From contig CAJOKJ010000013.1 in NCBI GenBank assembly GCA_905235155.1, positions 1 to 42,702 on the forward strand: DNA of 42,702 bases. The letters are read 5' to 3'. This DNA is from Candidatus Gastranaerophilales bacterium. GTDB lineage: Bacteria > Cyanobacteriota > Vampirovibrionia > Gastranaerophilales > Gastranaerophilaceae. A program made the position numbers and the translations under genes. Below, piece after piece: positions 7,279-17,172 of this stretch (position 1 is the first letter of the stretch; the number at the start of each line of letters is the position of its first letter). The notes beneath the pieces are model-generated. The model saw nothing but the letters and a program-made list of their open reading frames with translations, had not been told where the DNA came from and searched no databases.

Positions 7279-7836
7279 TTAAATTTTTCTTGCAACAAGA
7301 AGTCCGGCAGGAAGGTCAAGAATTTCAACCTGATAGTTTTTATTACCTTGAATTGCGTCAACAAATGTTTTAACCTTTTCTGCGTGAGAAGTAATATTAT
7401 CGGCAGTAATTATCGCTCCTGATTTCATGTGTTTATCAATAATGTGAAAATAATCTATATATTGAGCCTTATTTGCATCAATAAATGCAAAATCAATAAA
7501 TTCATCTTCAGGTATTTCTTCTAATGTTTCAATGGCAGAACCTTGTTTGATATTAATAATATCTGCAACTCCACAAGTTTTAAAATTTTCTTGAGCAAGT
7601 GCAATTCTCTTTTCATAATATTCAATGGTTGTAAGATGCCCACCGGTTTCTTTTAGAGCCTTTGCAAGCCAAATTCCGGAATAACCGTTAGATGTTCCAA
7701 CTTCTACTGCATTTTTTGCGTTAGAAATTTTTATAAGCATATTTAAAAAATTACCTGTTGCCCTTGATATGTTCCAAAAATCGTGTTGTGTTTCTTCTAA
7801 TCTTTTTAGTACTACTTCTGTTGTTGAATCTATCAT
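7279..7836 (-). CDS. SAM-dependent O-methyltransferase (catechol/caffeoyl-CoA OMT-like)
   Basis: A 185-residue Rossmann-fold methyltransferase. SAM motif I is VEVGTSNGYSGIWLA (near residues 41-55). The acidic loop after strand 2 is TIEYYEKR. Motif IV is FAFIDANKAQYIDYF, with the Asp used for metal binding in this family, followed by GAIITADNI. It is shorter than typical members (about 210-220) at the N terminus. Its ATG overlaps the stop of the upstream beta-propeller gene (ATGA), so translation is coupled. The substrate is not evident. Confidence 0.88.
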   Translation of the reverse strand: MIDSTTEVVLKRLEETQHDFWNISRATGNFLNMLIKISNAKNAVEVGTSNGYSGIWLAKALKETGGHLTTIEYYEKRIALAQENFKTCGVADIINIKQGSAIETLEEIPEDEFIDFAFIDANKAQYIDYFHIIDKHMKSGAIITADNITSHAEKVKTFVDAIQGNKNYQVEILDLPAGLLVARKI

Positions 7837-9272
7837 TTGCTTATCTTTTTAACCTTATTTAAAATTACAATCTTACTAACAGGAATATCAATAGGCAGCG
7901 TTTTTATTACTTGTTTTTTATCCAAATTTAATATGGAATATTTGCCTGCTCTTGCACCTGTTATCACTGCTATATTTGTATTATCCAATTTATAGATACT
8001 TGTTGCGAAGGCTTCTGTATTCAAGTTTATTGTTGTTGTTATTTTATCTGTTTGGGTGTTTAGAACTTGTAAAACACTGTTATTTGCACTTAAAATATAT
8101 AGGTTTGCATAATATAAAAGCATATCTACTGGTTTTTCTGATACTTCTATTTCACCTATTTCTGTTAAAGTAACATAATCAACAATTGCAATTTTATTCT
8201 TAGTTCTGCTTGCAAGATAAATTTTATTTTCTGAGTATGCTATTGATGAAACATTAGGGAAAATGCCGACTTCTTTGATGAGATATTCATCAAAAAGTTC
8301 TACAATCCAGATATCATTTGTGTTTTTATCAACATAAATCAACATTTCCGCATTATTTGTCAAATATAATTTTGAACATCTGCCATTTACTTTTAGCTTT
8401 TGTTTTAACGTCATTGTTTTTAAATCAATCACATAAATTGACGAGTCATCAGGAGTTGTTACATACGCTAAATCATGAATTTTATCAATGACAATTTCTT
8501 CCGGCTGAGTATCAAATTCAAATGTTTTAATGACCGCCTCATCAGCAACAGAAATTACATTTAATTCATTTAAACCAAATGCTGTTATCAGTAAGAAATT
8601 TTTATAACTTTTTAAATCAATCGGCACGGAAGGCATTGATAATGCATATTCAGGTTTTGATTTGTCTGAAGGCATTACATGAATATTTTTAGATTTGCAA
8701 GTGATAATGTAAAAAACTTCATTTTTTAGTTGATTAACCGTTGAAACGATATCATTTTTTACGTTAACATTTATAGGCTTTTCATCCACTAATTCCGAGT
8801 GAACTTTTAAACCTTTTTCTTCTTCTGTTGCAATTCTTAAACCTCCAATAATTGTTTTAATATTTGCAGGAATTATTAAACCTTTTGGTACAAGCATATC
8901 TTGAGGTAATAATCCTGTTTTGACTTCCAAAAATGGAGTATTTTGATATAATACGGTTCTTTTACCGTTGTCTTGTTCAATAACCTTTAACAAGACAAAA
9001 TCATTATTAAATACAACAATATCCGGTAAATCTTTTAATTTTTTATTATCTGGTGCTGTTTTTTTTATCTCTAATGTTTCAATATTCTTGCATTTTGCGG
9101 GGAATAAAGGCAAGTATAGAGTATTATTAACTGTAATCAATCCGTCAAATCTGATTTCGGCACTTGGAAAAGTTTGTTTTACATAATTAACAACATTTTC
9201 AGGCAATGTCGCTGCTGACACTGATAATATGTTTAAAACAAAGATACAGACAATTATTAATACTTTTTTCAT
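7833..9272 (-). CDS. Secreted beta-propeller (YVTN/YncE-like) protein
   Basis: A 479-residue protein with a signal peptide (residues 1-20, VLIIVCIFVLNILSVSA). The N-terminal half has no recognised domain. From about residue 190 repeated strand blocks appear (NELNVISVADEAVIKTFEF, SSIYVIDLKTMTLKQKLKV, NKIAIVDYVTLTEIGEIEV, VLQVLNTQTDKITTTINL), typical of seven-bladed YVTN/YncE propellers. These act as periplasmic binding scaffolds. The ATG overlaps the dnaJ stop (TAATG) and the stop overlaps the methyltransferase ATG, placing a secreted protein inside a chaperone operon. That suggests coupled expression rather than shared function. Confidence 0.82.
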   Translation of the reverse strand: MKKVLIIVCIFVLNILSVSAATLPENVVNYVKQTFPSAEIRFDGLITVNNTLYLPLFPAKCKNIETLEIKKTAPDNKKLKDLPDIVVFNNDFVLLKVIEQDNGKRTVLYQNTPFLEVKTGLLPQDMLVPKGLIIPANIKTIIGGLRIATEEEKGLKVHSELVDEKPINVNVKNDIVSTVNQLKNEVFYIITCKSKNIHVMPSDKSKPEYALSMPSVPIDLKSYKNFLLITAFGLNELNVISVADEAVIKTFEFDTQPEEIVIDKIHDLAYVTTPDDSSIYVIDLKTMTLKQKLKVNGRCSKLYLTNNAEMLIYVDKNTNDIWIVELFDEYLIKEVGIFPNVSSIAYSENKIYLASRTKNKIAIVDYVTLTEIGEIEVSEKPVDMLLYYANLYILSANNSVLQVLNTQTDKITTTINLNTEAFATSIYKLDNTNIAVITGARAGKYSILNLDKKQVIKTLPIDIPVSKIVILNKVKKISK

Positions 9273-10396
9273 TACTTAAAAGCCCCTTTTACTTTTTCGG
9301 TCAATGTTTCTTGAGGTTTTTTGCCTGTATTTATTTCAAATAATCGTTTATATAATTCACGTTCTTCTGCTGAAATTTTTTCAGGAGTTTTTACCGTTAC
9401 AACTATTATATGATCGCCTCTGTGCGAAGGTTTTTGAATGTGCGGAACTCCTACCCCTTTTATTTTAAGCATGTTACCGCTTTGAATACCTGCGTGTATT
9501 TGTAATTTTTTCATACCGTCAAGAGTTTGTATTTCTACGGTATCACCCAAAACTGCTTGAGCAGGTGTAATATCAAGAGTAGTAATAATATTCAAACCAT
9601 CTCGGTTGTAGTATTCCGAAGGCTTAACATGTAATACCACATATAAATCACCGGCAGGTCCACCGTTTATGCCGCAATCACCTTCATTGGAAAGACGCAT
9701 TTTTGACATATTATCAACACCGGCAGGAATTTTTATTTCAAGTTTCTTTTCTTTTTCAACTCGTCCTTGTCCGTTACAATGATGACAAGGAGAACCAATT
9801 TTTCTTCCCGAACCTCTGCAATCAGGACACGAAGAAATTTGAGCAAATTGTCCTAAAACTGTTTGAGTTACGTGTTGAACTTTGCCGCTTCCGTTACATG
9901 TAGGACAAATTATAGGTTGAGTTCCGGGTTCTGCACCTGTACCATGACATTCTTCACATTCTTCCAGATGATCTATTTTTACATCTTTTTTACAGCCAAA
10001 AACGGCTTCTTCAAATTCTATTTCAACATCTAAACGTAAATCATCACCTTGTCTTGGTGCATTAGGATCACTTTGTCTTGGAGAGCCAAATCCGAAATCT
10101 CCGCCAAAGAATGATGAAAAAATTTCGCTTAAATCTCCAAAACCTCCTGCAAAAGGTCCTTGAGTATCAAATCCTGCATTCTTAAGTCCGTCTTCACCAA
10201 AACGGTCATAAGTTGCACGTTTGTCGTCATCCATTAATGTTTCGTATGCTTTACCAATTTCTTTGAATTTTGCTTCCGCATCAGGTTCTTTATTTACGTC
10301 AGGATGATATTTGCGTGCCATTTTTCTGAATGCACTTTTTATTTCATCTTTCGTTGCGTTTTTATCTACCCCTAAGGTTTCGTAATAATCTGCCAT
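9272..10396 (-). CDS. dnaJ: Chaperone DnaJ (Hsp40)
   Basis: A 374-residue type I DnaJ. The J domain (residues 1-70) carries HPD in YHPDVNKEPD. A Gly/Phe-rich linker follows (GGFGDLSEIFSSFFGGDFGFG). The zinc-binding region has four CxxCxGxG-type repeats (CEECHGTG, CPTCNGSG, CPDCRGSG, CHHCNGQG). The C-terminal substrate-binding domains follow. DnaJ stimulates DnaK ATPase and delivers unfolded clients. It lies 21 nt downstream of grpE, with AAAGGA as ribosome-binding site. The usual partner dnaK is not in the operon. Confidence 0.97.
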   Translation of the reverse strand: MADYYETLGVDKNATKDEIKSAFRKMARKYHPDVNKEPDAEAKFKEIGKAYETLMDDDKRATYDRFGEDGLKNAGFDTQGPFAGGFGDLSEIFSSFFGGDFGFGSPRQSDPNAPRQGDDLRLDVEIEFEEAVFGCKKDVKIDHLEECEECHGTGAEPGTQPIICPTCNGSGKVQHVTQTVLGQFAQISSCPDCRGSGRKIGSPCHHCNGQGRVEKEKKLEIKIPAGVDNMSKMRLSNEGDCGINGGPAGDLYVVLHVKPSEYYNRDGLNIITTLDITPAQAVLGDTVEIQTLDGMKKLQIHAGIQSGNMLKIKGVGVPHIQKPSHRGDHIIVVTVKTPEKISAEERELYKRLFEINTGKKPQETLTEKVKGAFK

Positions 10397-10417
10397 TTCC
10401 AGCTATTCCTTTATTTT

Positions 10418-10999
10418 TTATTCAGCAGCCGCTACATTTACAAGTGAAGCTCTTAATACTTTATCACCTATTTTGTAACCTTTTTGAAGTTCTGCAATAA
10501 TCGTACCTTCTTCATATTCACTTGTTGGTGTTTGCATTACAGCTTCATGAATATTAGGGTCAAATTCTTTGCCTTCTGTTTCTATTGCTTCCAAGCCTAT
10601 TTTTTTCAATGTTTCTTTCATTTGTTTGCATACCAAATTAAAACTGTCTTTTACTTGTCCGCAATCTTCGATAGTTTCAATTGCTTTTTGAGCTCTGTCA
10701 AAATTATCTATAACTTCAATAAGTTTTTTCAAGGTTTCTTCAGCACCATATTTTAATAAGTTTTCACGTTCTTGTGCCTGACGCTTTCTGAAATTATCAA
10801 AATCTGCCGCAAGTCTTACGTACTGGTTATTTAGTTGTTCGTATTTTTCTTTATAACCGTCAGTATCATTTACGGATTCATTTGTTTCTTTAGTTTCTTC
10901 TTGTTCTTCTTTAGGGTTTTCAACCTCATCTAAATCCATTTCTTTATTAAACGGATTTGAGCTTTCTTGTAATTCTTCCTTGTCTTTTTTCTTTGACAT
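10418..10999 (-). CDS. grpE: Nucleotide exchange factor GrpE
   Basis: A 193-residue protein. The acidic, disordered N terminus (about residues 1-50) is followed by the long coiled coil (YKEKYEQLNNQYVRLAADFD NFRKRQ region) and the beta domain with the family signature (FDPNIHEAVMQ...GTIIAELQKGYKIGDKVLR...VNVA). GrpE releases ADP from DnaK. It is first in the grpE-dnaJ-propeller-methyltransferase operon. No hrcA precedes it and no CIRCE operator is visible upstream. Confidence 0.96.
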   Translation of the reverse strand: MSKKKDKEELQESSNPFNKEMDLDEVENPKEEQEETKETNESVNDTDGYKEKYEQLNNQYVRLAADFDNFRKRQAQERENLLKYGAEETLKKLIEVIDNFDRAQKAIETIEDCGQVKDSFNLVCKQMKETLKKIGLEAIETEGKEFDPNIHEAVMQTPTSEYEEGTIIAELQKGYKIGDKVLRASLVNVAAAE

Positions 11000-11035
11000 A
11001 ATTTACCTGCCTATTTATATTATAACATCATTTTA

Positions 11036-11063
11036 ATTATACGTTATCAATTTATATTAACAA
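11036..11063 (-). promoter_or_regulatory. Likely grpE operon promoter
   Basis: Minus strand TTGTTA (11063-11058), 16-nt spacer, TATAAT (11041-11036). A second TATAAT at 11024-11019 is possible but has a poorly spaced -35. The 196-bp region shared with groES shows no TTAGCACTC/GAGTGCTAA element. Confidence 0.45.
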
Positions 11064-11195
11064 GGTATATTTATTTTTTCTTAATTATTCGTTTAAAATA
11101 TTAATTTTTCATTAATAATTCACATTTTTAATTGATTTTGGAGTATAAATATGATACAAAGACAAATATAAATATGAAGGAAATAGGAGGTAAAA

Positions 11196-11486
11196 ATGAA
11201 AATCAGACCGATAGGTGACAGAATTGTTATTAAAGTTATTGAAGACACAGCACAAACAGAAGGCGGAATTTTTATTCCGGATAGTGCAAAAGAAAAACCT
11301 CAAAAAGGTGAAGTTGTAGCCGTAGGTGAAGGTAAAACTTTAGATAGCGGTGAAAAAGCACCTGTAAGCGTTAATGTTGGTGAAACTGTCATATATGAAA
11401 AATATGCAGGCAGAGATATTAAAATTGATGGAGAATTATTAAAAATCTTATCAACATCAGATGTTTTAGGTGTTTTAGAAAACTAA
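11196..11486 (+). CDS. groES: Co-chaperonin GroES
   Basis: A 96-residue protein of standard length. It starts MKIRPIGDRIVIKVIE and carries the GroES core GGIFIPDSAKEKPQKGEVVAVGEG, the mobile-loop region, and the C-terminal YEKYAGRDIKIDGELLKILS. It caps the GroEL folding chamber. The ribosome-binding site ATAGGAGG is among the strongest in the window. It is followed after 82 nt by groEL. Confidence 0.98.
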   Translation: MKIRPIGDRIVIKVIEDTAQTEGGIFIPDSAKEKPQKGEVVAVGEGKTLDSGEKAPVSVNVGETVIYEKYAGRDIKIDGELLKILSTSDVLGVLEN

Positions 11487-11505
11487 CCTAAATTAATGGA
11501 TGTCT

Positions 11506-11534
11506 ATTCACGACTCACCATTCACTATTCACGA
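11506..11534. repeat. Dispersed ATTCAC-rich intergenic repeat, copy 1
   Basis: The stretch between groES and groEL is made of ATTCAC/ACTCAC words (GACTCACCATTCACTATTCA). It closely resembles 24833-24859 downstream of the carboxy-terminal protease gene (CTCACTACTTACTATTCA). Only two copies are seen here. Confidence 0.5.
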
Positions 11535-11556
11535 AAAAGTTATCACATTATTATAA

Positions 11557-13218
<1,662 letters not shown>

Positions 13219-13248
13219 TATAAAAATATAAAATTAATATTACAATTA

Positions 13249-13286
13249 AAAACAAGGTTTGTTATTTATAACGAACCTTGTTTTTT
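13249..13286 (+). terminator. Terminator of groES-groEL
   Basis: AAAACAAGGTTTGTT, loop, AACGAACCTTGTTTTTT: a long stem with one G-T pair followed by a T run 30 nt after the groEL stop. Confidence 0.85.
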
Positions 13287-13324
13287 ATAATATATAATCT
13301 GCTATAAAGTAAACTAAACTTAAT

Positions 13325-13870
13325 TTAGCGTTTTGCTTGTTTTAGAGATTTTTGGTATAATTCAATTTTTTGTTGATGTGCTTCTTTTGCTCTTTTTATA
13401 TCTATAAATGAACGAATATTTTTATATCTGTCTAATTCCATTTTTAATTCATTATATGTTCTTATTGCACCTAATGAAATATGAACTTTGTTACCAATGT
13501 CTGTATCAAAAATGGTAATTGTTGGTATACTTCCGACATTGCCGGCTACAAGAGGCATATTTTGAGGTTCTCTAATGTTTAATTTTACAAAGTTAAAATC
13601 TTTTGCACAATCTTTAGCCAATTGCTCAAACACAGGCTTAAACGCTAAACACCCGGGACATTCAGGAGCATGAAACAGAACTACAACAGGCTTATTAGTG
13701 TCAAGTGATTCCAGCTCTGCTATTGTTGTCAAAATTTTGTTTTGATTAAAATAATTTTCCTTTATTGCCAATTCATCACTTCTTTTTAATAAACCTAATG
13801 TAAGTGCAACAAGTAAAACAACGACAAATAACACAACTGTTGCTATAATTATTTTTGTTTTTGTTTTCAT
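13325..13870 (-). CDS. Membrane-anchored thioredoxin-like protein
   Basis: A 181-residue protein with one N-terminal membrane helix (residues 7-28). A thioredoxin fold follows, with VVVLFHAPECPGCLAFKPVF and the cis-Pro region VGSIPTITIF. The active site is CPGC rather than the CGPC of thioredoxin, so the redox partner may differ; disulfide exchange on the outer face of the membrane is inferred. A charged helix of about 35 residues ends the protein. The only good Shine-Dalgarno (AAAGGAG) lies inside the 3' arm of the hairpin at 13874-13913, which also looks like the glgC terminator. Confidence 0.85.
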   Translation of the reverse strand: MKTKTKIIIATVVLFVVVLLVALTLGLLKRSDELAIKENYFNQNKILTTIAELESLDTNKPVVVLFHAPECPGCLAFKPVFEQLAKDCAKDFNFVKLNIREPQNMPLVAGNVGSIPTITIFDTDIGNKVHISLGAIRTYNELKMELDRYKNIRSFIDIKRAKEAHQQKIELYQKSLKQAKR

Positions 13871-13873
13871 ACT

Positions 13874-13913
13874 AAAAGCTCCTTTGTGCGAATTCTATCA
13901 CAAAGGAGCTTTT
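13874..13913 (-). terminator. 15-bp hairpin: glgC terminator that contains the next gene's ribosome-binding site
   Basis: AAAAGCTCCTTTGTG (13874-13888) and CACAAAGGAGCTTTT (13899-13913) are perfect complements with a 10-nt loop. On the minus strand the stem is followed by four T that are part of the arm. GGAG in its 3' arm is 8 nt before the thioredoxin-like ATG. In the plus orientation six T follow, so it could also stop any readthrough from groEL. Confidence 0.8.
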
Positions 13914-13935
13914 TTGTACAATATATTTTAAAATG

Positions 13936-15171
13936 TTAAAGGATAGCACCTTTCGGTACAACGGTGATACCATTAGGTGAAATGTAGAAACCTTTTTGTA
14001 AATCAATTTCTTTATCAAAGCCGATTTTTGTGTATGGTGGTACTTGAACATTTTTATCAATAATAGCACGTCTTATTTCGCAGTGACGACCGATATTAAC
14101 ATTTTCCATCAAGATACTTTCTGTAACCGAAGAGTAAGAGTTAATTCTTACTTTTGGTGAAAGAACACATCTTGATAATCCGCCACCTGAAATAATACAG
14201 CCTTCTGATACCATTGAATTTGTTGCCATACCAACACGATCACCTTCTTGCCATATAAATTTAGCAGGCGGATAATTGTAATTAAATGTTCTTAAAGGCC
14301 ATTCTTTTGCATATAAATTTAATTCTGGAGATGAATCCAACAAGTCCATATTTGCTTGCCAATAAGCATCAACATTTCCTACATCTTTCCAGTAACCTCT
14401 TTCTGCATCAGTAACTCCAGGGAAAGTATTTTCTTTGAAGTTGTATACATAAACAGGCTTACCTTCATTTAACAACATAGGAATAACGTTTTTACCGAAG
14501 TCGTGGCTTGAATCTTCAATTTTACTATCACGATATAATGCATCCATTAAAACATCTTTTCCAAAAATGTAATTACCCATAGATGCAAGACACATGTTAG
14601 GATTGCCCGGTAATGATTTTGGTTTTGTTTTTGGTTTTTCAACGAAGTTTGTCAATTTCCAGTTTTCATCGACTTCCATAATACCAAATTCAGAAGCTTC
14701 TTCTATTGGAATAGGTATAGCAGCAATAGTTAAATCAGCTTTCTTTTGTTTATGGTAATTAAGCATTTGTGACACATCCATTTTATAAACGTGATCACCG
14801 CCAAATACGCATACATAAGTAGGATCGGCATCAACAATATGTAAAACATTTTGGAAAACTGCGTCTGCGGTTCCTCTATACCAATCTCCACCTGTTCTCA
14901 TTTGAGCCGGAACCAAATCAACATATTGATCCAAGAATGGTGACAATGCGTAACCTCTTGATATGTGTTGATTTAGTGAGTCAGATTTATATTGAGTTAA
15001 AACTTTTATTTTGTAAAAACCCGAATTGATAAAATTGTTCAAAACGAAATCAATAATTCTGTACCTGCCACCAAACGGAACAGCCGGTTTTGCACGGTCT
15101 TTTGTAAGCGGATGTAATCTTTTTCCTTCTCCGCCTGCTAAAATCATAACTAAAGCGTCATCAATAGACAT
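13936..15171 (-). CDS. glgC: Glucose-1-phosphate adenylyltransferase (ADP-glucose pyrophosphorylase)
   Basis: A 411-residue enzyme that makes ADP-glucose from ATP and glucose-1-phosphate, the committed step of bacterial glycogen synthesis. The N-terminal nucleotidyltransferase domain has the pyrophosphorylase signature MILAGGEGKRLHPLTKDRAKPAVPFGG, then FGGDHVYKMD and FVEKP. The C-terminal left-handed beta-helix has hexapeptide repeats (SEGCIISGG, NVNIGRHCEIRRAIIDKNV). Length is typical. A GAGG ribosome-binding site precedes the ATG. A perfect palindrome lies about 95 nt upstream. No other glg gene is in the window. Confidence 0.96.
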   Translation of the reverse strand: MSIDDALVMILAGGEGKRLHPLTKDRAKPAVPFGGRYRIIDFVLNNFINSGFYKIKVLTQYKSDSLNQHISRGYALSPFLDQYVDLVPAQMRTGGDWYRGTADAVFQNVLHIVDADPTYVCVFGGDHVYKMDVSQMLNYHKQKKADLTIAAIPIPIEEASEFGIMEVDENWKLTNFVEKPKTKPKSLPGNPNMCLASMGNYIFGKDVLMDALYRDSKIEDSSHDFGKNVIPMLLNEGKPVYVYNFKENTFPGVTDAERGYWKDVGNVDAYWQANMDLLDSSPELNLYAKEWPLRTFNYNYPPAKFIWQEGDRVGMATNSMVSEGCIISGGGLSRCVLSPKVRINSYSSVTESILMENVNIGRHCEIRRAIIDKNVQVPPYTKIGFDKEIDLQKGFYISPNGITVVPKGAIL

Positions 15172-15263
15172 TTTTTACCTCACTATTAACTTATACAAAT
15201 ATTATTATAAATATGAATGCAGATTATACAATCATATAAAACGATGAAAAATTTTTGTTGACC

Positions 15264-15287
15264 TTTTGTAACAAATTTGTTACAAAA
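15264..15287. promoter_or_regulatory. Perfect 24-bp palindrome, candidate operator
   Basis: TTTTGTAACAAA followed by its exact reverse complement TTTGTTACAAAA, core TGTAAC-N6-GTTACA. It lies in the 250-bp gap between glgC and the XRE gene, immediately after TTGACC and 24 bp before the plus-strand promoter at 15312-15340. It has the form of a dimeric-regulator site. No T tract follows, so it is not a terminator. Confidence 0.6.
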
Positions 15288-15311
15288 TATATCTGATTGG
15301 ACTAATACAGT

Positions 15312-15340
15312 TTGACTAAATTTGTCGTTTATGATATAAA
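15312..15340 (+). promoter_or_regulatory. Strong promoter with no protein gene downstream
   Basis: TTGACT (15312-15317), a 17-nt spacer, TATAAA (15335-15340). It faces the 3' end of the opposing XRE gene, and a terminator hairpin follows within 60 nt. Confidence 0.6.
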
Positions 15341-15346
15341 TGCTGT

Positions 15347-15400
15347 GGGGTAAATGTATATTTTTTTAAGTCTTGCACTAGTGTAAGACTTTTTATTTTT
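15347..15400 (+). ncRNA. Possible small RNA (about 55 nt)
   Basis: It would start near 15347 and end at the hairpin AAGTCTTGCA/TGTAAGACTT (15368-15391, one G-U pair), followed by TTTTATTTTT. No start codon with a usable frame is present. A promoter and terminator this close together outside any gene suggest a short stable RNA. It could instead be an attenuator remnant or a transcript that limits antisense reading into the XRE gene. Confidence 0.4.
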
Positions 15401-15421
15401 GTTTAAAGATAAATTATATAT

Positions 15422-15736
15422 TTATTCGGTTAGGACTTTTGCTATTTTATAAAAATCCTTAATTCTGTTAGGATTTTTTTCTAATATTTCTATAATTTTA
15501 TTTTTCAAAACTTCATCAGAATTGTGATGTTCAAATGTAAATACATCAATAAAACTAACATCTAATATTTTTATTATTTTTTCAAGTGTTGAAAATAACG
15601 GATAATTTCGACCTGTTACAATATTACTTAAAGCAGTCGGTTCAATACCGATTTTTTCTGCTAATTCTTCTTGACTAATTTTATTTTTTTTTATAAGTTC
15701 TTTTATTCTTCTACCTAATAAATGCTTTGTATCCAT
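15422..15736 (-). CDS. XRE-family helix-turn-helix regulator
   Basis: A 104-residue protein with an N-terminal HTH (residues 8-62; LGRRIKELIKKNKISQEELAEKIGIEPTALSNI region) and a short C-terminal helical tail ending KIAKVLTE. It shares plan and several positions with the XRE protein at 40162-40485 (LLGKKIKSL...SIIKILT), so the two are paralogues. The tail is too short for a ligand domain and may mediate dimerisation. An inverted repeat TATACTG-N18-CAGTATA lies upstream (15790-15821), a possible autoregulatory site. Targets unknown. Confidence 0.85.
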   Translation of the reverse strand: MDTKHLLGRRIKELIKKNKISQEELAEKIGIEPTALSNIVTGRNYPLFSTLEKIIKILDVSFIDVFTFEHHNSDEVLKNKIIEILEKNPNRIKDFYKIAKVLTE

Positions 15737-15789
15737 TATAAATACCTTGTTTCAATTGTATATGGATTTATTTTAATTTTAAATAATTT

Positions 15790-15821
15790 TATACTGATTA
15801 AAATACTTGAAATCCAGTATA
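15790..15821. promoter_or_regulatory. Inverted repeat between the XRE and DHHW genes
   Basis: TATACTG (15790-15796) and CAGTATA (15815-15821), 18 nt apart, sit in the divergent intergenic region. A second AT-rich hairpin (CTGATTTTTT/AAAAAATCAG, 15847-15870) lies nearer the DHHW gene. Both are possible regulator sites; the assignment is speculative. Confidence 0.3.
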
Positions 15822-15912
15822 AGATATATTATTATGTTCTTACTCTGATTTTTTTTATAAAAAATCAGTTTCATTAAAAGTAATTTTGTCTATGTACTAA
15901 AAGAGAATTCTT

Positions 15913-17172
15913 ATGATATATATTTCGATTATATTTTTATTAATTTTGTTATTGTACAAAATTGTAATATATGTTATTAAATTAAAAAAATATAATAACC
16001 ATTCAATAATAGATATAATTTTTGTAATTGTTATTTTGTGTGTTTTGTTTATTCCTGCGTCGCACATTGATAATAGAAAAAAATCAAAACTCGAAAAGAG
16101 AATGCTGGCAAAAGCACCTGTTTTTGTAAAAAATCATAAATTAAACCTTAAATATGGAAATGAATTCAATGCTTGGTTTAATGACAGATTTTGCGGACGA
16201 AAAAAGGCAATAGAGTTCAATACGTTATTTGTATGTGTAATAAACCAAAATTCATGTAAGTTCGGCGGTGTTACTTTTGACAAAAAACATAATTTATTGT
16301 ATCGAGATTATAACTTTTGGGGTATGCATTCAATACAGGAAAATAAAGATAATGAGTTAAGATTATATGCCAAAAATTTAAACAAATTTCAAGATTATTG
16401 TGATAAAAATAATATAGCTTTATATATTTTGTTCGTTCCAAGACCTGCGGATTTTTTTGATTTTGATATGGCAGATAAAAGAAAACGAGAACCTAATCCT
16501 GCTGACGAAGTTATAGACTATTTAAATAGAAATACAAAAACAAAAATGATATATCCGATTGAAGAAATGAAAGAGGCAAACAAAGAAACCCCTGTATACT
16601 TTAAAACAGACCATCATTGGACTAAAAAAGGTGCTTATGTCGGATATAGAGTATTAATAAAAGAAATTCAAAAAGATTTTCAGGCTGTACCTTTTTTGGA
16701 AGAAAACACTCTTGAAAAATATTATGATAAACGTGTTTCTGAATGGTGGAACAGAGAGCTTAACTTAGGGCAATCTTGGAAGCAAATGAAACTACCAATG
16801 TTTTTTGCAAAACGTGTTTTAGATGTAGATTACACTTACTACAAAAATCCATATAAGAAAAATTTAAAAGAGGTAAGGAGCAAATATACCGAATTTGAAC
16901 GTGATGCTCAATTTTATTATCCCAATGGTGCAAAACAAAAAATTCTTGTTATAGGTGACTCTTTTGGCTGTAACTTATTTGAATTTTTGCCATATAGCTT
17001 TAAGAATTCACTTTATTTATACAACAATCCAAGAGGTTTTAAATTTAAAAATTATAAAGACACAATAGAAGGGTACAGACCAAATATTATTGTTTTTCTG
17101 TTCTATACTCCAAATATTGCTAAGTTTGCTGATTTTTATTCAAATGAACAAAATGAAAAGGACTCTAAATAA
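15913..17172 (+). CDS. DHHW/AlgJ-like SGNH acetyltransferase-associated protein
   Basis: A 419-residue protein with two N-terminal membrane helices (about 2-20 and 32-50) and a large extracytoplasmic domain. The family motif DHHW appears in YFKTDHHWTKKGAYVGY (near residue 235), and an SGNH-type block GDSFGCN near residue 352 supplies the candidate nucleophile Ser. Proteins of this type (AlgJ/AlgX) work with a membrane O-acyltransferase to acetylate exported polysaccharide. Its stop overlaps the start of the MBOAT gene (TAATG), as expected for a two-component system. Confidence 0.85.
   Translation: MIYISIIFLLILLLYKIVIYVIKLKKYNNHSIIDIIFVIVILCVLFIPASHIDNRKKSKLEKRMLAKAPVFVKNHKLNLKYGNEFNAWFNDRFCGRKKAIEFNTLFVCVINQNSCKFGGVTFDKKHNLLYRDYNFWGMHSIQENKDNELRLYAKNLNKFQDYCDKNNIALYILFVPRPADFFDFDMADKRKREPNPADEVIDYLNRNTKTKMIYPIEEMKEANKETPVYFKTDHHWTKKGAYVGYRVLIKEIQKDFQAVPFLEENTLEKYYDKRVSEWWNRELNLGQSWKQMKLPMFFAKRVLDVDYTYYKNPYKKNLKEVRSKYTEFERDAQFYYPNGAKQKILVIGDSFGCNLFEFLPYSFKNSLYLYNNPRGFKFKNYKDTIEGYRPNIIVFLFYTPNIAKFADFYSNEQNEKDSK

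Noticed and set aside
7237-7422. 61-residue plus-strand frame over the O-methyltransferase 3' end
   Set aside because: It overlaps a well-supported enzyme gene on the other strand, lacks a ribosome-binding site and has no recognisable composition.
11000-11195. CIRCE operator before the chaperone genes
   Set aside because: No TTAGCACTC-N9-GAGTGCTAA or close variant was found by eye.
11112-11303. Minus-strand frame across the groES start
   Set aside because: Shadow of the groES coding strand with Phe/Tyr/Asn-rich nonsense composition.
15847-15870. AT hairpin CTGATTTTTT/AAAAAATCAG as a terminator
   Set aside because: No gene ends upstream of it on either strand and no T tract follows; it is more likely a regulatory or chance element.
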